A DNA stretch of 64,000 nt, taken from contig NZ_CP054011.1 in assembly GCF_013267595.1 (NCBI RefSeq), positions 1,378,147 through 1,442,146 of the forward strand, read 5' to 3'. This document shows, piece by piece, positions 27,452-36,750 of the stretch. The notes below the pieces were generated by a model. That model was given only the letters and a program-made list of their open reading frames with translations. It made no database searches and had not been told where the DNA came from. Within the stretch, counting starts at the first letter, position 1. Every line of letters begins with the position of its first letter. This DNA comes from Prevotella melaninogenica (GTDB lineage: Bacteria; Bacteroidota; Bacteroidia; Bacteroidales; Bacteroidaceae). A program made the translations under genes and the position numbers.

Positions 27452-27528
27452 GATTGTTGATTTGATTTATGTTTTTAAAATTATTTCCTGTCTTTGTAAA
27501 CGGGAACCCTTTTTAAAAAGGTGTATGC

Positions 27529-27536
27529 AAAGATAC
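27529..27536 (-). promoter_or_regulatory. -7 element of the SusC pseudogene
   Basis: Minus-strand TATCTTTG, about 75 bases before the ATG; the leader contains CCTTTTTAAAAAGG. Confidence 0.5.
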
Positions 27537-28028
27537 ACGAAATTAGGGCTTTATAATAGATAATAACAAGAAGTGTAATAATTTTACAAATACTCTTTAC
27601 TGATTATCAACAACTTACGACATATAATATACAAATAAATATAATAACAAATATAAGCTTTGAAAACAAGTATTAACATCTAACAAAATTTTAATCTGTA
27701 TAGAAAACCTCATATCTCGTTCTTTTAACATCAGTTCACAACAAGCTCTAAACGACTTGGATAACAAGCAGAAAGACTGATTTTCACATTGCTTTACCCC
27801 CTCTTTGAGCACCTTAATTATCGATGAAATGGGCAAAAATTGAGGTTTCAACTACTTTAAGCCATACTGACTAAGGATAGAATTTAGGACTAAGAGAATT
27901 AAGAAAAAGATTGGTTTAAATCATTTTAAATCGAAGAATATACTCAAAAAGACTTATCTGTGCTATCTTAAAGATTTTTCTGACTCATCCGAAATATGGA
28001 GTGATAAACTAAAACGCTTATATAAATA
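27537..28028. other. Gene-free AT-rich stretch
   Basis: Nothing recognised. The short minus-strand ORF at 27615-27851 has no coding character. Confidence 0.4.
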
Positions 28029-28270
28029 AGGCACACAGAGCTACGGAGAGGACGGAGATAAAGGCAATATCACGGAGGTGCCGATGGCACAAAGAATGAC
28101 GGAGGTGTAGCGTACAGATTTCTGATAAATCTTTTGGTATGAACGCTTTGTATATAAATTGCTAACAGAATTAGCAAACTATCTCCGTCGCTCCACGCAC
28201 CGACGGTGCCTCCGTGACTACCAGTGCTTGCTTTGATATCCCTCCGTACTCTCCGTCCCTCTGTGTGACA
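28029..28270. repeat. Large imperfect inverted repeat (CACAGAG...CTCTGTG type)
   Basis: The left arm starts GCACACAGAGCTACGGAGAG; the right arm ends CTCTCCGTCCCTCTGTGTG. GACGGAGAT / ATCTCCGTC and CACGGAGGTGCCGATGG / CCGACGGTGCCTCCGTG are mirrored inside, giving a cruciform-capable ~240-bp element with no ORF. Confidence 0.75.
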
Positions 28271-28497
28271 TTTCGTCAGAGACCTAAGCTAAGATGCATT
28301 ATGATCACTCCAAAATTCTGAAGACCCTTTGTTTTTCTGTAAATCATATGTATTAGAACGTACGAGAAAATCATCTAAGAACATTGAAATATATTGACAA
28401 AACAGCGCGAGAAATTCACCCTAAAAGGGCATTATAAGGACTAACAAGAAACCCGATGTAACTAACAAGGAATCAAAGACTTACAAAACCACAATTC

Positions 28498-28601
28498 AAA
28501 AGGTGCTTAATTGGACTTCAAAAGGGCGTTAGTTGGACCTCAAAAGGGCATCTTTTGCAAGTCAATTGGGCGTCTTTTCGAAGCAAAAAGAGCATCTTTT
28601 A
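28498..28601 (+). repeat. Dispersed repeat, short subfamily, copy F
   Basis: Core GGTGCTTAATTGGACTTCAA ... CCTCAAAAGGGCATCTTTT ... CGTCTTTTCGAAGC, nearly identical to copy E. Confidence 0.85.
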
Positions 28602-28644
28602 AAATCGAAGGTGTGAAAAATAATTACAAAAGTAGAGCTAAACC

Positions 28645-28676
28645 AACAAAAAGCCCCTTCCCAAATGGGAAGGGGT
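28645..28676 (-). terminator. Terminator of the DUF4919 gene
   Basis: CCCCTTCCC (28654-28662) and GGGAAGGGG (28667-28675) form a perfect 9-bp stem; on the minus strand it is followed by CTTTTTG. Confidence 0.7.
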
Positions 28677-28737
28677 ATAACTATTGTGATATTTCAATAA
28701 AGAAAATACGAAAGATTTACAGAGGCTTTTTATATAT

Positions 28738-29451
28738 TTACTTCCCCTTCCCTCCTTGCGATTCAAACATAGACCTCTCGATTTCAAAGACTCGTTTTAC
28801 ATCAAAGTAAATATCAGAAGAAGTGTAATTCTCATTCGTTTCGCCCAAAACAAGACGGTCACAACTACCGACCACCATCTGACTATTCACCTTAGGAATT
28901 CCAAAGAAGAAGTAAACAAGATTATATTCATCACCCACTGATGTCACGGAGAAAGGGTGTTCCTTACTACCATCACCGGTCATGAAGATTGTATCGAGAA
29001 TGCGTGATAAACGAACAGAATAGACCTTAAGGCTATCGCTCAACATCCATGATTTATCGGGTTCGGTGGTTGAAAGTTTTCTGAAATGATAAATCTTAGA
29101 CACAATAGCATTCGTATTAAGCGGATTGCTGGCAAGAACCTTATCCGCAAGCGTAGCAGCAACATCAAACTTACCTTCATTCCTTGCCTTCGACATATCA
29201 AGTTCCATGAACATATCTCTACCATTATTAAGGTAAGTTCGTCCATAAACAGCCAAGATTTTGTCCTCAGCAGTCAATGTGGTATCAGCGTCAACATTGA
29301 TAAGAATATCAACTAACTGCTGAACATGCTGTGGATTAGCATTCACTTCTGCCTTTATTTTATCCCAATTTACAGACATAAATGTCTTATCCGTCTGTGC
29401 TGATACTGCTAACGGTAGCAGTAACAACATGAAAGCAAACAACTTTCTCAT
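28738..29451 (-). CDS. Secreted DUF4919-like protein
   Basis: 237 residues with signal peptide MRKLFAFMLLLLPLAVSAQ. The body is helical with a tetratricopeptide-like ADKVLASNPLNTNAIVSKIYHF segment, then DGSKEHPFSVTSVGDEYNLVYFFFGI and a C-terminal YFDVKRVFEIERSMF. This layout fits the DUF4919 family of Bacteroidales periplasmic proteins of unknown function. Monocistronic, with a terminator behind it. Confidence 0.75.
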   Translation of the reverse strand: MRKLFAFMLLLLPLAVSAQTDKTFMSVNWDKIKAEVNANPQHVQQLVDILINVDADTTLTAEDKILAVYGRTYLNNGRDMFMELDMSKARNEGKFDVAATLADKVLASNPLNTNAIVSKIYHFRKLSTTEPDKSWMLSDSLKVYSVRLSRILDTIFMTGDGSKEHPFSVTSVGDEYNLVYFFFGIPKVNSQMVVGSCDRLVLGETNENYTSSDIYFDVKRVFEIERSMFESQGGKGK

Positions 29452-29597
29452 AGTCTTTTTGAATTTGTTTTTTTATATTTGTTAAGTCTTTGGGTGTTAT
29501 TGTATTTCTTCTTTATATAGTTGTCTTAGAATCTCGAGTAATCTTAGGGGTCATAGTTTTCTTAGTTTTCCTTATCTTTATAAGGCTGAGAGCGCTC

Positions 29598-31139
29598 TCA
29601 TCTCTCAGCCCAGTCGCTTCTATCTAAGTTTCTATACCCTATTGCCTCGGCGATATGCTGTACTTGTACAGCCTCAGACTCTTCCAAGTCGGCTATCGAA
29701 CGCGCTACTTTTAGGATCCTGTTATAGGCGCGAGCAGACAGTTTCAAACGCTCCATAGCATCACGGAGTAACTTAATAGAGGCTTCATCGGGCTCGGCAA
29801 ACTCATGAATCATACGCTCAGACATCTGCGCATTACAATGAATATTACGATAACTGCTAAAGCGATCGGTCTGAATAGCACGTGCACGGATAACACGTTC
29901 ACGAATAGCAGCACTCGGCTCGCCCGGTGTTGCTTGTGATATATCTTTGAAGGGGAGAGGTGCAATCTCACACTGAATGTCGATTCTGTCCATTAATGGA
30001 CCTGAAATCTTAGCAAGATACTTCTGAATCTGCCCCGGAGTACAAACACAATGATGCGTAGGGTCAGCAAAATAGCCACACGGACAGGGATTCATACTTG
30101 CTACAAACATGAAACTACAAGGATAAGTAACTGTATATTTGGCACGTGAAATCGTTATATGACGATCCTCTAAAGGCTGTCGAAGTACCTCTAAAGTGTG
30201 TTTATTAAACTCAGGTAACTCATCGCAGAATAACACTCCATTATGTGCAAGGGTTATTTCACCCGGCATTGGATTGGCTCCACCACCCACGAGTGCAACC
30301 TCAGAGATAGTATGGTGAGGGCTACGGAAAGGACGTTGCGTAATCAGTCCTGTGTCACGACGTAACTTACCAGCTATCGAGTGAATCTGAGTTGTTTCTA
30401 AACTCTCTGAAAGAGACAAAGGAGGGAGGATAGAAGGAAGGCGCTTTGCCATCATACTCTTTCCACTTCCAGGTGGTCCAACCATGATAAGATTATGTCC
30501 ACCAGCCGCTGCAACCTCTAATGCTCGCTTCACATTCTCTTGTCCACGGACATCAGCAAAGTCGAGATCGAAAGCATATTGATGCTCGTAAAACTCTTTC
30601 CGTGTATCTACAAAACAAGGTTCTGGATTCGATGTACCATTGAGAAAGTCAATTACTTGCAAGATATTATCCATTCCATAGACCTCTAACGTGTCTACCA
30701 CAGCCGCTTCGTGCTCATTAGCTTTCGGCACAATGATACCTTTAAACTTCTCGGCACGTGCCTTGATAGCTATGGGTAGTATGCCTTTAACAGGCTGTAA
30801 AGTACCGTCAAGGCTCAATTCTCCCACAAGCATAAACTCTCGCAAACGGTCACAACTCATCTTCTCATTGGCAGATAAGATGGCTATTGCCAATGGGAGA
30901 TCAAAACTGGAGCCTACCTTTTTGAGGTCGGCTGGAGCAAGGTTGGCGGTGATATCGGCTACAGGAAACTTGTAACCAGTATTAAGAAGTGCTGCAGCTA
31001 TACGGTCATGGCTTTCCTTTACCGCTCCGTCTGCAAGACCGGTAAGATGGAACAACACGCCCCGTGTGATACTAACTTCGACTGTCACGGTGGTGACTTC
31101 CATTCCGTTAACAGCTGCACAGAATGTTTTTACAAGCAC
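29598..31139 (-). CDS. comM: YifB/ComM-family Mg-chelatase-like AAA+ ATPase
   Basis: 513 residues, normal length. N-terminal Lon-protease-like S5 fold domain (MEVTTVTVEVSITRGVLFHLTGLADGAVKES), Walker A GPPGSGKSMMAKRLPSILPP near residue 218, Walker B region LFCDELPEF, the zinc-type Cys cluster NPCPCGYFADPTHHCVC and a C-terminal Mg_chelatase_C domain (LSARAYNRILKVARSIADLEESE). The family member ComM is a hexameric helicase that promotes branch migration during natural transformation. It follows the thioredoxin-like lipoprotein gene by 11 bp. Confidence 0.92.
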   Translation of the reverse strand: MLVKTFCAAVNGMEVTTVTVEVSITRGVLFHLTGLADGAVKESHDRIAAALLNTGYKFPVADITANLAPADLKKVGSSFDLPLAIAILSANEKMSCDRLREFMLVGELSLDGTLQPVKGILPIAIKARAEKFKGIIVPKANEHEAAVVDTLEVYGMDNILQVIDFLNGTSNPEPCFVDTRKEFYEHQYAFDLDFADVRGQENVKRALEVAAAGGHNLIMVGPPGSGKSMMAKRLPSILPPLSLSESLETTQIHSIAGKLRRDTGLITQRPFRSPHHTISEVALVGGGANPMPGEITLAHNGVLFCDELPEFNKHTLEVLRQPLEDRHITISRAKYTVTYPCSFMFVASMNPCPCGYFADPTHHCVCTPGQIQKYLAKISGPLMDRIDIQCEIAPLPFKDISQATPGEPSAAIRERVIRARAIQTDRFSSYRNIHCNAQMSERMIHEFAEPDEASIKLLRDAMERLKLSARAYNRILKVARSIADLEESEAVQVQHIAEAIGYRNLDRSDWAER

Positions 31140-31150
31140 ACTATTAGTTT

Positions 31151-32146
31151 TTATTCGGCGCCATAACGCTGACGGATGGTGTTAGCAGTGATGTTTCTTT
31201 CAACAACTTTCCCATTGCGAATGACGATATTATCTGGTATAGTATTAAGACCAAAGGTTTTGAGTAGTGGTGTATTCAGTAGTTTTCCATCACAAACATT
31301 GGAAAACTCAATCCCATCACGCTCTAAAGTCTGCTTTACCTCCTTAGGATTGGCATCTACACAAATGCCCAAAGCAGCTATCTTTCCTGCTTTCACTGCA
31401 TCATTTAGCGCACGTTGGACATCAAGGCTCTCGTAACTCCAAGCCGCCCAAGCATTGATAATGACAACATCCTTTCCTTGAAACGACGCATTATTAATAG
31501 TCTTTCCATTGACATCTTTAGCTGAAAACTTAGGCAACCTACTACCGATAGGCAGAGAGCCCAACTCGGATAGATGTCGTTGTAGACGACCCAAAGTGGC
31601 ATTATCGGGCTGTTCTTTTATCAATAAAGGTAAAAGTTTTACAGCCTGCTTATAGTCAGGAGACTCTGTTTGAACAAGATAACGATTGAGTAGATACACA
31701 CTCACAGCAGACTCTGGATGGTCCTTGATAAATGCGATTGCATACTTCAACTCCTCTGGAGGAGAAACACTGGCTATCTGCTTACGGAACTTAGTCATGA
31801 GTTCATTATCCTTCGTACCCTCTACTTCCATCTCTTTCAAGTGGGAAGCATCCGCTTTCACCTCAACCGCTTCACCTGACTCGGCAAAGATAGGCTGTGT
31901 GGAATAATTAGGGAAGATAATAATTAATGTAGAAGGTTTACTACAAGGCTTCTCATAAGAAAAGCGTCCCGCCTCAATCTTGATGGTATCCAAACCCGCA
32001 ATACCACCATCGGGACTATACACATAAAGCTCGCCTTGGTTCATATGCAAGAAGCGTCCTTCCATCTTGAAGTAACCGCTACGGGTACCACAAGAAACTA
32101 ACAGCAGGGAGAACAAAAGTATGTATGCTATTCGCTTCATGCGCAT
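31151..32146 (-). CDS. TlpA/DUF4369-type lipoprotein with SxxS in place of CxxC
   Basis: 331 residues; a start 6 bp downstream (second Met) is equally possible. Lipobox LLVSC (Cys near residue 19). Residues 24-120 resemble the DUF4369 N-terminal domain, followed by helices and a thioredoxin/AhpC-TSA fold from about 200. The active-site loop reads INAWAAWSYESLD (residues 231-243), where redox-active members have WCxxC: both Cys are Ser (S237, S240). The fold is complete, with a cis-Pro region TIPDNIVIRNGKV. It probably lost oxidoreductase activity and may be structural or chaperone-like. Co-directional with yifB. Confidence 0.82.
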   Translation of the reverse strand: MRMKRIAYILLFSLLLVSCGTRSGYFKMEGRFLHMNQGELYVYSPDGGIAGLDTIKIEAGRFSYEKPCSKPSTLIIIFPNYSTQPIFAESGEAVEVKADASHLKEMEVEGTKDNELMTKFRKQIASVSPPEELKYAIAFIKDHPESAVSVYLLNRYLVQTESPDYKQAVKLLPLLIKEQPDNATLGRLQRHLSELGSLPIGSRLPKFSAKDVNGKTINNASFQGKDVVIINAWAAWSYESLDVQRALNDAVKAGKIAALGICVDANPKEVKQTLERDGIEFSNVCDGKLLNTPLLKTFGLNTIPDNIVIRNGKVVERNITANTIRQRYGAE

Positions 32147-32162
32147 AGGATTTAAGAAGAAG

Positions 32163-32248
32163 TGCCGCGAGCGGGACTCGAACCCGCACAGCCATTACTG
32201 GCCAAGGGATTTTAAGTCCCTCGTGTCTACCAATTCCACCATTGCGGC
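32163..32248 (-). tRNA. tRNA-Leu (anticodon UAA)
   Basis: The minus-strand RNA begins GCCGCAAUGGUGG and ends in UCGCGGC plus discriminator A, with no encoded CCA. Anticodon stem AGGGA/UCCCU with loop CUUAAAA gives UAA. A long variable arm and GGUUCGAGUCC T-arm are present. One mismatch in the acceptor (A6-C67). Confidence 0.95.
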
Positions 32249-32363
32249 AAACCGTTTGCAAAGATAAGGCTAAATCTTCGAACTGGCAAAGGTTTTGCAA
32301 GTTTTTTTATTTATTAGTCTTATTACGCCTATTGAACCAACTAATCCAATCAGGCTAATTACC

Positions 32364-32948
32364 TTAATTTACGCCCAAAACACCATATGGGTCCGTACTG
32401 CTTGCACGATAGCGTATCAGTTTCTTACCACTATCACCCGAAACAATGTTTCCGCCAGTGTTAAGGTTATACTTACGATGACAGTTACTACAAGTACCAA
32501 AGCCATCACTACTTATCTTCAACTCGTAAGAACGCAAAGGAAGTGTATTCGTATTGAAGCAATTAGGACATTGCAAGTCGTAAGCATAGAAAGGAGAAGG
32601 GTTGTCCAAGTTGCCATAACCCACAATAAGTCCATTGTTCAAGCCCACATGTTTCCAACTCTCCAACCTAAGATCAATCCCATCAAACCACACAGGTGCA
32701 CTTGATTTCAGTCCTTGATTGTTCTCAAAAAAGAAACAATAACGACCACTAACAACGTTAGTTCTTATCGTACAATACACACCCGGCGACAACGGATTCA
32801 TCGCTGAGGCAAGGATTGGGTCTTGATGTGTCTCGTTGTGAAAGGTAAAGAAGTTACGATGACTACTATACTCATAGTCAACTACATCACCACAAGATGA
32901 CAATAGTACTACAAGCATTAACAAAACAGACTGAACTACTTTCTTCAT
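32364..32948 (-). CDS. Lipoprotein with four-Cys zinc-ribbon-like pair
   Basis: 194 residues. Lipobox LLSSC (Cys 19). No known family recognised. The C-terminal half has two cysteine pairs, LQCPNCFN near residue 129 and GTCSNCHRKYN near residue 157, which look like a zinc ribbon (or a much altered Rieske site). Such a metal site outside the cytoplasmic membrane is unusual. It lies 62 bp after the SRPBCC gene on the same strand. Confidence 0.7.
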   Translation of the reverse strand: MKKVVQSVLLMLVVLLSSCGDVVDYEYSSHRNFFTFHNETHQDPILASAMNPLSPGVYCTIRTNVVSGRYCFFFENNQGLKSSAPVWFDGIDLRLESWKHVGLNNGLIVGYGNLDNPSPFYAYDLQCPNCFNTNTLPLRSYELKISSDGFGTCSNCHRKYNLNTGGNIVSGDSGKKLIRYRASSTDPYGVLGVN

Positions 32949-33010
32949 ACCTTACTTCTTTATCTTTACAACCCATCAAGTCCTCCTCCCTTAGGAAGGA
33001 GATAAACGTC

Positions 33011-33460
33011 TTATTCGAATGGAATCATTGCCAACGCATCGGCAATCTTCTCAATACCTTCCTGTAAAGGCTTTGACACCATACCCTTTGCAAAGAAAGG
33101 AATATCAGCATCTATCGTGAGTTTCATCTTTGAAGAAGACTCTGTTACAGGCAGTATCTGAATCCAGAAATTGAATGATAAGGGTGAGTTATCACTCTCA
33201 AACTTAATCGTCTTAGGCTCTTCACGCTCAATAATACGCATAGAAATCTGACCAACAGGGTCGACATTCACAGACAAGGAGTCCTGATCAAAGGTGAGAT
33301 TCTGCAATCTTTCTTTCACCTTATCCATCTCATCATTACCTGTAGAACCTTCTGGGAGACGCTCCTTCAGACGCTGTACATTATTCAAGTCGCTCAGCGT
33401 GTTGTATACACTCTGCTGAGAATGAGGAATCTGCTTTACGCTACTTTCAAACTTTGTCAT
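33011..33460 (-). CDS. SRPBCC (START-like) domain protein
   Basis: 149 residues. It has the layout of small polyketide-cyclase/START-like proteins: N-terminal FESSVKQIPHSQQSVYNTLSDLNN, central beta strands with NVDPVGQISMRIIEREEPKTIKFES, and a long C-terminal helix MVSKPLQEGIEKIADALAMI. The ligand is unknown. Transcribed downstream of pyrE (176-bp gap) and upstream of the lipoprotein gene. Confidence 0.8.
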   Translation of the reverse strand: MTKFESSVKQIPHSQQSVYNTLSDLNNVQRLKERLPEGSTGNDEMDKVKERLQNLTFDQDSLSVNVDPVGQISMRIIEREEPKTIKFESDNSPLSFNFWIQILPVTESSSKMKLTIDADIPFFAKGMVSKPLQEGIEKIADALAMIPFE

Positions 33461-33636
33461 TGATAATCTTTATTGGGGGAGTTTAAGAGAGAAGAACTGG
33501 AAGAAAGCCGAACTGCTTGGAACAGAAGACTATAACCACATGTAGGGACGCACGAAGAATGCGCCCTCTACATAAAATTATATTCAATCAATCCCTAAGA
33601 AAGAAAGGTCTTTACTTCCAGCGGAATGATTAGAGA

Positions 33637-34269
33637 TTACTTTCTCCAGTTTGCTGGGTCCTTGCGCCAATCATGCAACATAGAAACCTCAGACTCCTTG
33701 ATATAACCAGTCTCAAGCGCTTTCTCTACAACATGCTCATAATCGGTGAGTGTAACAAGTTTTACATTAGCCTCACGGAATGCCTCCTCAGCAACTGGGA
33801 AACCATAGGTATAAGATGCAACCATACCCACAACCTCAAAACCAGCCTCACGAAGTGCGGCAACAGCCTTCAAAGAAGAGCCACCAGTTGAGATAAGGTC
33901 TTCTACAACAACAACCTTAGAACCTGCAGGGAGTTCGCCTTCAATCTGATTCTTCATACCATGGTCCTTTGGTTTCGGACGAACGTATGCGTATGGCAAT
34001 GCCAACTCATCAGCAACGAGCATACCTTGTGCGATAGCACCCGTAGCAACACCAGCCACAGCCGTAGCCTCAGGGAAGTTCTCAAGGATAGCATGAACTA
34101 ACTCGAGCTTCACAAACGAACGTACATCGTGGAACGATAACGTCTTGCGGTTATCACAATAGAATGGTGACTTCCAACCACTTGCCCATGTAAATGGGTC
34201 GTTAGGTTGCAACTTAATAGCTTTAATTCCGAGCAGTTTGCCTGCAAAGACTTTCTTTAAATCTTCCAT
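33637..34269 (-). CDS. pyrE: Orotate phosphoribosyltransferase
   Basis: 210 residues. The PRPP-binding motif VVVVEDLISTGGSSLKAV is near residues 116-133; FTWASGWKSPFYCDNRKT and YVRPKPKDHG are typical of OPRTase. It converts orotate and PRPP to OMP in pyrimidine synthesis. The start is the ATG just after a 5' leader of about 50 bp before the 385-bp gap that holds a palindromic repeat. Confidence 0.97.
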   Translation of the reverse strand: MEDLKKVFAGKLLGIKAIKLQPNDPFTWASGWKSPFYCDNRKTLSFHDVRSFVKLELVHAILENFPEATAVAGVATGAIAQGMLVADELALPYAYVRPKPKDHGMKNQIEGELPAGSKVVVVEDLISTGGSSLKAVAALREAGFEVVGMVASYTYGFPVAEEAFREANVKLVTLTDYEHVVEKALETGYIKESEVSMLHDWRKDPANWRK

Positions 34270-34653
34270 CTTGATAGTTTATGGTTATATACTAACTGCA
34301 AACTTACACATTTTTTCTGAGATTAAAGGATAAAAAGACTATAAAAGAAGATAACAAGAACAGATGATACTCCTATCAAATAAAAGAGTGGTTTTATTTG
34401 CTTTGAGTAGTGTAACCCTTCCTAACAATCATCTAACGCAACTTTTCCGACGACAAATTGCATTGGTGTTAAGCCTCCGCACCAATGGTGCGGACCATCA
34501 ACACAACATGTGCGGAGCATCAACACAACAATAGAAAAGGGAGAAAATTATCCGTATCTGCCACCAAAACAGATACTGTTAACTACTAATTACTTACGAA
34601 GATGACTCCTATTTATAGACTAACAATAATAATACAAGGAATAATGAGACAGC
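34270..34653. other. Intergenic region with GCACC/GGTGC palindromes
   Basis: No gene. At 34468-34530 GGTGTTAAGCCTCCGCACC and GCACCAATGGTGCGGACC plus two copies of GTGCGGA.CATCAACACAAC occur; they resemble 10425-10475. Confidence 0.5.
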
Positions 34654-35361
34654 TTAATCATTATTCGCAAAGCCAAGTGAGAGGACACTTATCTTGACAT
34701 TCGTGCCTTTAAGAAGCTCTTTGGCGGCTGCAACGAGTGTGGCACCTGACGTGATTACGTCATCAACAAGTAAGATGTGTTGATTGTTTAAGGGGGAAGC
34801 ATCGAAGAGGTGAAAGGCTTTCTCTACGTTTTCATTTCGTTCCCAACGTCCTTTTTGTGTCTGACTGCCATGAAAACTGATACGTTCTAAGACCTTATCT
34901 AAGATGGGTAAACCTGTTTCTGCACTGATACCACGCACTATCTCCACACTTTGATTATACCCTCTTTCTCGCTCACGCTGGCGAGCAAGTGGCACAGGAA
35001 CTACGGCTGTGATTCCATCAAAGAAACCATCTTGTGCAAACTCTGCAGCAACAATACGTCCAAGACGCTCACCTATCTCAGGATGACTGCCATACTTAAG
35101 TTGGTAAAGCAAACGACTGGTGTCAGAATGGGCTTTATAAAAGAAGAAGGCTGTACCCTTCTCTATGGGAATCCTACCCCAAAAGAGGCGCACAAGTTTA
35201 TTGTCATAACTCGACTTAGAATAGCCCGTGCGAGGGAGACAATGATTACAACAAGCACACATTACCTCCTCCGTAACGGTCAGACGCCCACCGCAAATCG
35301 TACATGAACGAGGAGCAAGGGTGTCTATCAGGCGAGCCAATAAACTAATCGTCTGTGTCAT
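34654..35361 (-). CDS. ComF-family phosphoribosyltransferase-like protein
   Basis: 235 residues. N-terminal four-Cys zinc finger (CTICGG and CACCNHC, residues 19-40), a conserved YKAHSDTSRLLYQLKYGSHPE region, and the PRPP-type loop ILLVDDVITSGATLVAAA near residues 195-212. ComF proteins are needed for DNA uptake in transformation, but many non-competent species have them. It overlaps recX by 17 bp; prmC, recX and comF form an operon. Confidence 0.92.
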   Translation of the reverse strand: MTQTISLLARLIDTLAPRSCTICGGRLTVTEEVMCACCNHCLPRTGYSKSSYDNKLVRLFWGRIPIEKGTAFFFYKAHSDTSRLLYQLKYGSHPEIGERLGRIVAAEFAQDGFFDGITAVVPVPLARQRERERGYNQSVEIVRGISAETGLPILDKVLERISFHGSQTQKGRWERNENVEKAFHLFDASPLNNQHILLVDDVITSGATLVAAAKELLKGTNVKISVLSLGFANND

Positions 35362-35863
35362 CGTCTACGAAGTCTACATCATCATCCACAGCAACGACCC
35401 CTTCATCTATACATCTGCGGATTAAATCCATCGTAAAACCACGTCCCATGGCAAACTTTATCAGCTTCATGGAACGCTCATAATCGCTCTCTGCCTTAAT
35501 AGTGCGATACTTACTCGCCAACAATGGGCGCAAAACCTCAAGATATTCTTCATCTTCAATAGCATCAAGGATAGGCGAAGAGATAGCACTATCGACCTTC
35601 TTCATCCACAACGCCTGCTCAATCTTTCGTCTACCCCACTTGTTATAGCGGATTTTATCATGCACAAAAGACTCAGTATAACGACTGTCATCAACGTAAT
35701 GCAGCGTTATCAACTTCTCCATAATACGTGCTTGCGCATCTTCTGCCAGTCCCCATTTGCGCATCTTCTCTAACATCTCGCCAGAACAATGTTCGCCTTT
35801 CGCACATAAATCGGCAAGTTTCTTCAGGGCTTGTGGCTCTAAGATGGGTCGTTTCTGTATCAT
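35345..35863 (-). CDS. recX: Regulatory protein RecX
   Basis: 172 residues. Three-helix RecX repeats are visible: LKKLADLCAKGEHCSGEMLEKMRKWG, ITLHYVDDSRYTESFVHDKIRYNKWGRRKIEQAL and the C-terminal MKLIKFAMGRGFTMDLIRRCI. The acidic tail (DDDVDFVDDDTDD) is notable. RecX modulates RecA filaments. It starts within the prmC stop (4-base overlap) and overlaps comF at its end. Confidence 0.92.
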   Translation of the reverse strand: MIQKRPILEPQALKKLADLCAKGEHCSGEMLEKMRKWGLAEDAQARIMEKLITLHYVDDSRYTESFVHDKIRYNKWGRRKIEQALWMKKVDSAISSPILDAIEDEEYLEVLRPLLASKYRTIKAESDYERSMKLIKFAMGRGFTMDLIRRCIDEGVVAVDDDVDFVDDDTDD

Positions 35864-36723
35864 GGTCGGATGGCTTTAGTGAAACGGAGCTTACCAAACT
35901 GGTCTTCTCGCAGTTCTATCTGCTTATAACCTAACGTGTTTAACATCTCCTTCACGTCATTAATATACAATGGATTGGTCTCAAAATAAAGTACCCCATC
36001 AGCCGACAGAGCCTGCACACCATACTCAGCGATTGCCCGATAGAAGCGTAGTGGGTCATCATCAGGAACAAAAAGGGCTGTTTCCGGCTCATATGCAAGT
36101 ACATTTCCCTCCATCTCTGTTCGTTCTTTGTCGCAGATATAAGGTGGATTACTCACAATAACATCAAACTTCTGCTGCATAGCTGATGCTGAAGGATGAA
36201 GTACATCCTCCATCTTTAGTTCAACACGAACCTGCCATTGGTGTACATTCTCACGTGCGACAAGTAGTGCATCACCCGATATATCCCACGCTGTAACCGC
36301 CGAGTTGCGTAGGTCGGCAGCCAACGTAACAGCAATACAGCCACTACCTGTTCCAACATCCAATACCTGTAGAGGCATAGGAGGTTGCAAGGCACAATAA
36401 GGTCGGTTGTAATCCTCCTCTATCCAACGGCACAGCACCTCAGTCTCTGGGCGTGGAATCAATACACCCGGAGCCACATGAAATGTGCGCCCACAAAAGG
36501 TTTCACGTCCTAAAACATATTGTACAGGTTCCGAACGCTCCAAACGAAGGATGATTTTCTCTAATTCCTCCTCCGCTTCTCGTGATAATTCATTAACTTT
36601 GCCCATATAAATATCGGTCAGCGTAATGCCAAACTGCACCTCTAACACAAGCCGAACGATAGCTTGTGCCTCACCATCATCATACAAGGGAGTGAGTCTG
36701 TGCCATAAATCTTGGTATGTCAT
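35860..36723 (-). CDS. prmC: Peptide chain release factor N5-glutamine methyltransferase
   Basis: 288 residues from the ATG at 36723 (MTYQDLWHRLTPLYDDGEAQ); the longer frame would add a hydrophobic stretch foreign to the family and overlap the divergent ribD. The AdoMet-binding site VLDVGTGSGCIAVTLA and the substrate-glutamine motif NPPYICDKER are present, as is QYVLGRETFCGRTF of the N-terminal domain. It methylates the GGQ glutamine of RF1/RF2. First gene of prmC-recX-comF, divergent from ribD with a 27-bp gap. Confidence 0.95.
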   Translation of the reverse strand: MTYQDLWHRLTPLYDDGEAQAIVRLVLEVQFGITLTDIYMGKVNELSREAEEELEKIILRLERSEPVQYVLGRETFCGRTFHVAPGVLIPRPETEVLCRWIEEDYNRPYCALQPPMPLQVLDVGTGSGCIAVTLAADLRNSAVTAWDISGDALLVARENVHQWQVRVELKMEDVLHPSASAMQQKFDVIVSNPPYICDKERTEMEGNVLAYEPETALFVPDDDPLRFYRAIAEYGVQALSADGVLYFETNPLYINDVKEMLNTLGYKQIELREDQFGKLRFTKAIRP

Positions 36724-36750
36724 AGCTGCAAAGATAGGAATTTTAATGAA

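Noticed and set aside
28511..28810. Plus-strand ORF of 99 codons
   Set aside because: It starts in repeat copy F, crosses a terminator hairpin and overlaps the DUF4919 gene on the other strand.
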